Below the pieces are notes generated by a model, which was given only the letters and a program-made list of their open reading frames with translations, made no database searches and was not told the DNA's origin. 18,754 nt of DNA from RGIG2000 sp045612665 (GTDB lineage: Bacteria; Bacillota; Clostridia; Oscillospirales; CAG-272), in contig JAZKZO010000031.1 in assembly GCA_045612665.1 (NCBI GenBank), positions 1-18,754 on the forward strand, in the 5' to 3' direction. The position numbers and the translations under genes are program-made. Of the stretch, positions 13,940 to 18,754 are shown one piece after another (the first letter of the stretch is position 1; each line of letters begins with the position of its first letter).

Positions 13940-15677
13940 AATTAATTCGGCAGATTTCAAAATTAAAATTGACAGTCTTTATTCGTATTTTGAAAGAGGA
14001 AAGGCTCTTTACGGCGACCACACTCTTTATAGATTTAACAAAAATAAGGATGAGGAAGTAAGCGTTTCCTATAAGGAAATGTACAATCTCGTTACCGATA
14101 TGGCTCTTGCATTCAAGAAGTTCGGAATGGCAGGCAAGAAGGTTATTCTTCTCGGTGAAACAAGCGTGCAGTGGATTTCATCATACATTGCAACAGTTGC
14201 AGCCGACGGCGTAATCGTTCCTATCGACCCACTTCTTCTCGAGGAGCAAATCATCGAATTTACAAAGTTCGCTGAGGCTTCATTCGTTGTTTGCTCACAC
14301 AAGTTTGCGCACGTTTTCAAGGACCACGAGGCTGAAATTCCAAATGTTGAAAAGATCATTTTGACCGACCGTACAACATTTACTCTCGATCCAGAGCAGG
14401 AATATGTTGAGGAAAAGTTCACAACATATAACAACATCCTCGCTCTTGGAAGATACCTTGAAAAGAACACCGAGCTTAAGCTCGATACAAGAAACCACGA
14501 TACAAAGAAGCTCGGAATACTCCTTTTCACATCTGGTACAACAGGCTCATCAAAGGGCGTTATGCTTTGTGAAAGAAATATTTGTGCAGTTCTTGAGGGA
14601 ATTTATCCATTCCTTGCAGGACTTACAAAGGAAGACTCCGTTATGTCCGTGCTTCCTATTTACCATACCTATGAGATGAGCGCAGGAATTCTTGCTCCAA
14701 TGCTTTACGGTATGACAATTTCAATCAGTGATGGAATTAAATATGTTGGTAAGAACATAAAGCAGTTCAAGCCAACAGTTATGGCACTCGTTCCACTCTT
14801 TGCAAATCAGCTTTATAAGACAATTCAAAAGAATGTTCAAAAGCAGGGCAAGGAAAAGACTCTTGCAACAGGTATTAAGATAAGCAATATGCTTCTTAAG
14901 CTCCATATCGATGCAAGAAAGAAGCTCTTTGGTGAGGTTCTTCAGGGTCTTGGCGGAAATATGAAGGCGTTTATCGTTGGTGGCGCAGCACTCAATCCTC
15001 AAATTGCAGAGGGCTTTGAGAACTTTGGTATCAAGGTTCGTCAGGGCTACGGTATTACCGAGTGCGCACCTCTTATCTCCGTTATTCCAATTCACGAAAA
15101 GAACAATCCTGCATCATGCGGTAAGCTTATGCCGGGTATGCAAATCTATATCGACAAGGAAAAGCCTGATGACACCTTCGGTGAAATCGTAGTTAAGGGC
15201 GAAAACGTAATGCTCGGCTACTATAAAAACGAAGAGGAAACTGCGAAGGTTCTTTCAGCCGACGGTTGGTTTAAGACAGGCGACTACGGCTACATTGATG
15301 ATGACGGATATATCTACATCACGGGTAGAAAGAAGAACGTAATCGTTCTCCAGGGCGGTAAGAACGTGTTCCCTGAGGAAATCGAGGAATATCTTGAAAA
15401 CGTTTCCGTAATCGAAGAGGTTGTAGTTATCGGTGATGAGAACAAGGAAACAGGTGCTGTATCCGTTGTTGCTCTTGTATATCCGAGCCACGACGAGTGT
15501 GAGAAGCTTGGTCTTCTTGAAAAGAAGGACATCGAGGCATATCTCCACGAGGAAATCCAAAAAATCAACAAGCGCTTGGCTTCGTACAAGCACATCACAA
15601 GAGTAGAGCTTCGTGATGAGCCATTTGAAAAGACCACTTCAAGAAAGATTAAGCGCCACGCGATTAAAAAGGACTAA
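13929..15677 (+). CDS. AMP-forming acyl-CoA/acyl-ACP ligase (FadD-like)
   Basis: The 582-residue protein is an ANL-superfamily adenylating enzyme that would activate a carboxylic acid, probably a long-chain fatty acid, through an acyl-AMP to a thioester. Motifs in order are: P-loop-like FTSGTTGSSKG (200-210); MSVLPIYHTYE; YGITECAP (374-381); the hinge region TGDYGYIDDDGYIYITGRKK; GGKNVFPEEIEE; and the catalytic Lys573 in TTSRKIKR near the C-terminus. All key residues are present. ATG 13929 follows AAGGAGG, which lies inside the end of the MarR gene. Codon choice is plainer than in the neighbours, with many preferred codons, which may indicate high expression. A strong terminator follows. The thiol acceptor (CoA or ACP) cannot be told from sequence. 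Confidence 0.94.
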   Translation: MATKINSADFKIKIDSLYSYFERGKALYGDHTLYRFNKNKDEEVSVSYKEMYNLVTDMALAFKKFGMAGKKVILLGETSVQWISSYIATVAADGVIVPIDPLLLEEQIIEFTKFAEASFVVCSHKFAHVFKDHEAEIPNVEKIILTDRTTFTLDPEQEYVEEKFTTYNNILALGRYLEKNTELKLDTRNHDTKKLGILLFTSGTTGSSKGVMLCERNICAVLEGIYPFLAGLTKEDSVMSVLPIYHTYEMSAGILAPMLYGMTISISDGIKYVGKNIKQFKPTVMALVPLFANQLYKTIQKNVQKQGKEKTLATGIKISNMLLKLHIDARKKLFGEVLQGLGGNMKAFIVGGAALNPQIAEGFENFGIKVRQGYGITECAPLISVIPIHEKNNPASCGKLMPGMQIYIDKEKPDDTFGEIVVKGENVMLGYYKNEEETAKVLSADGWFKTGDYGYIDDDGYIYITGRKKNVIVLQGGKNVFPEEIEEYLENVSVIEEVVVIGDENKETGAVSVVALVYPSHDECEKLGLLEKKDIEAYLHEEIQKINKRLASYKHITRVELRDEPFEKTTSRKIKRHAIKKD

Positions 15678-15684
15678 ATCAAAT

Positions 15685-15711
15685 AAAAGCCGTCGTACTC
15701 CGACGGCTTTT
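15685..15711 (+). terminator. Terminator of the MarR-ligase operon
   Basis: AAAAGCCGTCG-TACTC-CGACGGCTTTT is a perfect 11-bp stem ending in a T-run, 7 bases after the stop codon. Confidence 0.92.
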
Positions 15712-15722
15712 GTAATTTCTTA

Positions 15723-15751
15723 TTGACAAAGCTTTTTCTTTATGATAAACT
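15723..15751 (+). promoter_or_regulatory. Promoter of the small lipoprotein and probably the kinase cassette
   Basis: TTGACA (15723-15728), a 17-base spacer and TAAACT (15746-15751), with TGA before the -10. It is the only clear promoter before 17596. Confidence 0.82.
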
Positions 15752-15792
15752 AATATATAGAATTAAAAGCTTTAAGAAAAAATGGAGGCTTT

Positions 15793-16053
15793 ATGTCAAA
15801 GATTAAGGTTGTTTTGTGTCTTTTGATGGCACTTTTAGTTATATTCGCATTCGTTGCTTGCGACGATCCGGATCAAAGTTCGTCTTCGAGCTCGTCAAGC
15901 TCAAGCGAAGAACCAAGCTCAAGTGAAGATCCAAGCTCAAGCGACGATTCGTCGTCAAGCGATAGCGAGGATGGACTTCGTGAGGTTGAAAACGGCAATG
16001 AGGAGCTCGGCCCAGGCTACACAGTTCCAATTCCACCTGATTATACAAAGTAA
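15793..16053 (+). CDS. Small Ser/Asp/Glu-rich lipoprotein
   Basis: The 86-residue protein starts with a lipoprotein signal peptide (MSKIK, then a hydrophobic core) and lipobox FVAC with Cys23. The mature part is almost wholly a low-complexity Ser-rich acidic stretch (about 29-60: ten Ser in a row, then SSSEDPSSSDDSSSSDS). It ends in a short tail, LGPGYTVPIPPDYTK. No folded domain fits, so it may be a membrane-tethered peptide, or a lipoprotein whose larger domain was lost; the stop is clean and a hairpin follows. A TGGAGG ribosome site precedes ATG 15793. Its linker resembles that of the lipoprotein at 4490. It heads the kinase/PqqD/peptidase cassette, which makes it a possible substrate; this is inference. 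Confidence 0.82.
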   Translation: MSKIKVVLCLLMALLVIFAFVACDDPDQSSSSSSSSSSEEPSSSEDPSSSDDSSSSDSEDGLREVENGNEELGPGYTVPIPPDYTK

Positions 16054-16059
16054 AGGATA

Positions 16060-16090
16060 AATAGCGCGGTCCACCGCGCTATTGTTATTA
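16060..16090 (+). terminator. Hairpin between lipoprotein and kinase (partial terminator or attenuator)
   Basis: AATAGCGCGG-TCCA-CCGCGCTATT is a perfect 10-bp GC-rich stem, but the following tract (GTTATT) is weak in T. It ends 10 bases before the kinase start, so it may let through a fraction of transcripts or act as a processing barrier. Confidence 0.65.
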
Positions 16091-16093
16091 AAA

Positions 16094-16795
16094 ATGATTA
16101 AGATTAAAATGGCGGATTTTGTTATCGAGATTGATAACAGGCACACCTTTATTGAAAAAATGTGCAAGGACTATCTGACAAGCGACGAGGGCGCGGATTT
16201 TTCCTTTGTTATAACCGAAGAGGATATTGAAAAGGAAAAGAAGCTTTGCGAGGAGGATTTTCCAAACGGATATATCGAGGCAATTTGTGCCTATCGCAAG
16301 ATAGCTGAGGCAATAATCGAGCACGACGCGTTCTTGATGCACGGTGCGGTAATTGAAATGGACGGATGCGCCTATGCATTTTTGGCGAAGAGTGGCACAG
16401 GAAAAAGCACACATATAAGACAGTGGAGAGGGCTTTTTGGCGACAAGGTTACCGTTGTAAACGGAGATAAGCCGATTTGCCGATTTATCGACGGAGAGCT
16501 TTATATCTACGGCACGCCGTGGTGTGGCAAGGAATTTTGGAACACAAACACTCGCGCACCTCTTAAGGCGATTTGCTACGTTGAAAGAGCTCTCGAGAAC
16601 AGCATAGAGAAAATCTCGCCGATGGATAGCTCGCTTCGCGTGATGCGACAAATCCTTATGCCAAACGATGCAAATCTTGCATCGAAAACTCTTGAAATGA
16701 TAGATAGAATGCTTACAAGCATTCCGTCATACTTGTTAAAATGTAATATTTCGCATGAGGCGGCACAAATTGCCTACGATGCGATGAAGGAGTAA
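16094..16795 (+). CDS. HprK-like P-loop kinase (ScmC-like), peptide-modification type
   Basis: The 233-residue protein has an N-terminal beta-rich segment (MIKIKMADFVIEIDN...) and a C-terminal HPr-kinase/PEP-carboxykinase-like P-loop domain. The P-loop is AKSGTGKSTH with Lys104, preceded by MHGAVIEMDGCAYAFL. A second block reads VVNGDKPICRFIDG, then YGTPWCGKEFWNTN. It is too short and lacks the N-terminal domain of true HPr kinase/phosphorylase, so carbon-catabolite control is unlikely. Similar proteins sit beside PqqD-like proteins in peptide-maturation loci, such as ScmC of the SynChlorMet cassette and the HprK-like kinases of some lasso peptide clusters. Start choice is uncertain (16094 or 16109), as neither has a clear Shine-Dalgarno sequence. 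It is 3 bases from the next gene. Confidence 0.82.
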   Translation: MIKIKMADFVIEIDNRHTFIEKMCKDYLTSDEGADFSFVITEEDIEKEKKLCEEDFPNGYIEAICAYRKIAEAIIEHDAFLMHGAVIEMDGCAYAFLAKSGTGKSTHIRQWRGLFGDKVTVVNGDKPICRFIDGELYIYGTPWCGKEFWNTNTRAPLKAICYVERALENSIEKISPMDSSLRVMRQILMPNDANLASKTLEMIDRMLTSIPSYLLKCNISHEAAQIAYDAMKE

Positions 16796-16798
16796 ATT

Positions 16799-17065
16799 AT
16801 GAAATTAAGAGAAGGCTTTATTTTAAGAGACGTTGCAGGAAACAGCTTTGTTGTTGCAACAGGTGCACTTAGCGCAGAATTTCACGGTATGATTACCTTG
16901 AACGAAACAGGAAAGTTTATTTGGAAAATGCTTGAAAAGGGCGCAGAAAAGGACGAAATCATAGAGGCACTTTGCGCTGAATACGAGGTTGACGACAAGA
17001 ATATCGTTGTGGCTGATGTTGACGCATTTATTGAAAAGCTAGAGAAGGACAATATCATTGAATAA
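16799..17065 (+). CDS. PqqD-like peptide-binding protein (ScmD-like)
   Basis: The 88-residue protein has the PqqD fold pattern: FILRDVAGNSFVVATG as the first strands, then TLNETGKFIWKMLEKGAEKDEIIEALCAEYEVD, and an amphipathic C-terminal helix DVDAFIEKLEKDNII. PqqD-type domains bind leader peptides and pass them to modifying enzymes, usually radical SAM proteins or, in lasso systems, a peptidase. The ATG at 16799 follows AAGGAG inside the end of the kinase gene; the gap is 3 bases. The stop overlaps the peptidase start by 8 bases. No radical SAM gene is in the window, so the partner must be the kinase, the peptidase or something unlinked. Confidence 0.9.
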   Translation: MKLREGFILRDVAGNSFVVATGALSAEFHGMITLNETGKFIWKMLEKGAEKDEIIEALCAEYEVDDKNIVVADVDAFIEKLEKDNIIE

Positions 17066-17513
17066 GCAGTTTTTAAATTTGTGCGATTTGTACCCCGTAA
17101 TCGACGAGGTTATTTCGTCGGGCGGTGAGTTTCGTATGTACCCGAGGGGCGTTAGTATGCTTCCTCTTTTGGTGCAGGGTGAGGACTCGGTTGTGCTCGT
17201 TTCGCTCGGGGACGTGTGCGTAAACGATATGATTTTGTACCGTAGAGATAACGGTCAGTTCGTTTTGCACCGACTTGTAAAAATTGAGGGCGATGAGTAC
17301 GTTATGTGTGGAGATAACCAGGGCGAGCTCGAGAGAGGAATAAAGAGAGAGCACCTTCTTGCCAAGGTTAAATATTTCTATAAAAAGGATAAGAAGGTAA
17401 CACTTGACGATAAGAGCTATCAAAAGCACCTTAAAGGGCTTCCTGCCCGCCGTAGATGGCTAAGGCTCAAAGGATTGCTCGCAAGAGTAAAAAATAAAAT
17501 ATTCAAAAAATAA
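17058..17513 (+). CDS. Soluble S24/S26-type peptidase, Ser-His type
   Basis: The 151-residue protein has the signal-peptidase/LexA-like core: MYPRGVSMLPLL with nucleophile Ser33, DMILYRRDNGQFVLHRLV with His71, and VMCGDNQ with Asp86. Ser-His-Asp is the arrangement of ER/SipW-type signal peptidases rather than the Ser-Lys type. Unlike those enzymes it has no membrane segment; its C-terminus is a basic amphipathic stretch (RRRWLRLKGLLARVKNKIF), which may sit at the membrane surface. The start is TTG 17058, with GAAGGA about 9 bases upstream inside the PqqD gene. Position suggests it cleaves a leader peptide or a kinase/PqqD-bound substrate in the cytoplasm. A strong terminator ends the unit. 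Confidence 0.87.
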   Translation: MNKQFLNLCDLYPVIDEVISSGGEFRMYPRGVSMLPLLVQGEDSVVLVSLGDVCVNDMILYRRDNGQFVLHRLVKIEGDEYVMCGDNQGELERGIKREHLLAKVKYFYKKDKKVTLDDKSYQKHLKGLPARRRWLRLKGLLARVKNKIFKK

Positions 17514-17547
17514 ACGGCGAATTGTAAAATGCAATTTGCCGTTTTTT
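17513..17547 (+). terminator. Terminator of the kinase/PqqD/peptidase cassette
   Basis: AACGGCGAATTG against CAATTTGCCGTT forms a 12-bp stem with one G-U pair, loop TAAAATG, followed by a T-run. Confidence 0.93.
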
Positions 17548-17595
17548 ATGCAACTTGTATAAAAAGCGGGGGTGTCTTTTCGTGCATTGTGCGAA

Positions 17596-17624
17596 TTGAC
17601 ATTTCGCGTGCGCGATGTTATAAT
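17596..17624 (+). promoter_or_regulatory. Promoter of the secreted Cys-rich protein
   Basis: TTGACA (17596-17601), a 17-base spacer and TATAAT (17619-17624), with TGT before the -10. The spacer holds a perfect GC palindrome, TCGCG-TG-CGCGA (17604-17615). Confidence 0.93.
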
Positions 17625-17644
17625 ATATGTACAATAATATTTAG

Positions 17645-17661
17645 ACGGGTGTAATTCCCGT
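17645..17661 (+). other. 5'-leader hairpin before the Cys-rich protein
   Basis: ACGGG-TGTAATT-CCCGT ends directly before the AAGGAG ribosome site (17662-17667). It may protect the mRNA or modulate ribosome access. Confidence 0.45.
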
Positions 17662-17672
17662 AAGGAGTTTTC

Positions 17673-18754
17673 ATGAAAAAAGCAATTAAAATTTTAACCT
17701 TGTTGCTTGCTCTTGCTCTTGTTATTTCCGCTTTTGCAGTAATGGTATTTGCTACCAACGACTGTGAAGGAGAGGAAAGAAACGTAGCACCGCTTGCAAC
17801 AACATCCGGTAATAGCGCACGCTGGAGCGAGTCTTATTTTAGACCGTTTATCAACGACGGAGACAAATTGACCGGTTCTCCTGCGAATATGGTTGACTGG
17901 GGCGATGCTTATGATACCGTTTTCAGCTTCACCGAGCCTTACAAGTTTACCAAGATTGTGATTACAACCTATAGCGTTGGTCGAATTGAGGCAGACTATG
18001 GCATTAGCGAGTGGGTTTCCGGTAAGACAAGTGAGTATGATATAGAGGTTTATCTCTATGACAAATCAGGCGCACCAATCTTCCACGAAGTGGTTAGTGC
18101 CGGTGGAACAGAGGATATCGTAATTGAAATTGAGGGCGATATCGGATATGCTTGCTCTGCAGGTGTATTCTATGCCCGTAACGGTCAACCTCAATGTATT
18201 TGGGAGTTCGAGCTTTATACAAAGGATAACCATAATTGGCAAGACGTAGCAGGTACAGATACAGCTACCTGTGATAGCAACGGAACAAAGATGGTTAAGT
18301 GCTCCGAGTGTCAAGAGGAGGTTGAATCAATCTCTTACGCAAAGGGACACAACACCTGTGGTGATTGTGAAATTTCAGGCTGTGCTGACGGCACTGCTCC
18401 GGACCACACCTGCGAGACAACCTGTCCTACTTGTAACGATAAGGTAGCCCCTGCGCATACAAAGAACCCTGATATTCCATGTGATCCTGACTGCTATCTT
18501 TGCGATGCAGAGGACGTATTTGACGTAACTCATACTCCTGACACATCAAAGCCTTGCTCAACAAAGTGCTACTACTGTGGTGTGGACGGAGTTGCAACAG
18601 CAAATCACGTTGCAAACGCCTTGGATATGTGCGATAACGACTGTGCAGTATGTGGTGCAGAGGACGTAATCCCTACAATGTATGAGCTTGCAAAGGATGG
18701 CGCAGATCTTTCAACACACAAGACAAATCCTAATGCATATATAACACACGTTGC
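17673..18754 (+). CDS. Secreted protein with galactose-binding-like domain and Cys-rich CxxxCxxC repeats (C-terminus cut by window edge)
   Basis: The frame is open from ATG 17673 to the last base (360 codons plus 2 bases), so the gene continues outside. A signal peptide (MKKAIKILTLLLALALVISA, cleavage probably near VFA-TN) directs export. Residues about 45-190 resemble a discoidin/F5-8 type C-like fold, with SARWSESYF, FTEPYKFTKIVITTYS, and a closing CIWEFELYT. From about 192, a Cys/His-rich region starts with HNWQDV...CDSNGTKMVKCSEC. It then repeats a pattern C-x3-C-x2-C spaced by about 30 residues (CETTCPTC, CDPDCYLC, CSTKCYYC, CDNDCAVC), usually with a His before each. These resemble repeats of large clostridial surface proteins. 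No catalytic domain is visible. Confidence 0.85.
   Translation, partial: MKKAIKILTLLLALALVISAFAVMVFATNDCEGEERNVAPLATTSGNSARWSESYFRPFINDGDKLTGSPANMVDWGDAYDTVFSFTEPYKFTKIVITTYSVGRIEADYGISEWVSGKTSEYDIEVYLYDKSGAPIFHEVVSAGGTEDIVIEIEGDIGYACSAGVFYARNGQPQCIWEFELYTKDNHNWQDVAGTDTATCDSNGTKMVKCSECQEEVESISYAKGHNTCGDCEISGCADGTAPDHTCETTCPTCNDKVAPAHTKNPDIPCDPDCYLCDAEDVFDVTHTPDTSKPCSTKCYYCGVDGVATANHVANALDMCDNDCAVCGAEDVIPTMYELAKDGADLSTHKTNPNAYITHV

Noticed and set aside
16094..16795. Annotation as true HPr kinase/phosphorylase
   Set aside because: The protein lacks the usual N-terminal HprK domain, is short, and lies in a PqqD/peptidase cassette rather than with phosphotransferase or lgt genes.

Overview
The window looks like a chromosomal segment of an uncultured Clostridia-type Firmicute, probably host-associated. 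The evidence is consensus sigma-A promoters, GGAGG-type ribosome binding sites, TTG and GTG starts, CCA-encoding tRNA genes, lipoproteins with Ser/Glu/Asp-rich linkers, and secreted proteins built from beta-helix, Listeria-Bacteroides and Cys-rich repeats. I cannot place it below class level from sequence alone.

Layout. At the left edge is the 5' part of an unrecognised minus-strand gene with a perfect promoter, then a structured non-coding stretch that may be a dispersed repeat. A minus-strand five-tRNA operon follows (Val-Asp-Phe-Gly-Cys, bases 888 down to 422). On the plus strand come a small membrane protein (1159-1656), a SERCA/LMCA1-like P-type Ca2+ ATPase with a palindromic operator inside its promoter (1730-4369), and a translationally coupled pair: a beta-helix surface lipoprotein (4490-7213) and an exported phospholipase-D-fold protein with altered HKD motifs (7210-8811). 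The minus strand then carries a divergent DXS paralogue with a long leader (8846-10597) and the coupled pair rsmA-DUF554 (12460-10812). Diverging from rsmA is tRNA-Thr(CGU). Next on the plus strand are a nitroreductase (12834-13355) and a MarR regulator overlapping a FadD-type acyl-CoA/ACP ligase (13472-15677), with two near-identical palindromes at the MarR promoter. The right part holds a small Ser-rich lipoprotein, then an HprK-like kinase, a PqqD-like protein and a soluble S24/S26 peptidase packed as one unit (15793-17513), and finally a secreted Cys-rich protein running off the edge (17673-18754).

How the genes work together. The kinase/PqqD/peptidase cassette resembles parts of peptide-modification (RiPP) loci, but lacks any radical SAM enzyme or cyclase here. 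It is the best candidate for an undescribed system, possibly acting on the neighbouring Ser-rich lipoprotein. The two other notable modules are the beta-helix/PLD pair, probably acting at the cell surface, and the MarR-ligase operon, probably a feedback-controlled fatty-acid activation unit. Nearly all promoters share a TTGACA-like box, a 17-bp spacer and an extended -10 (TGn).
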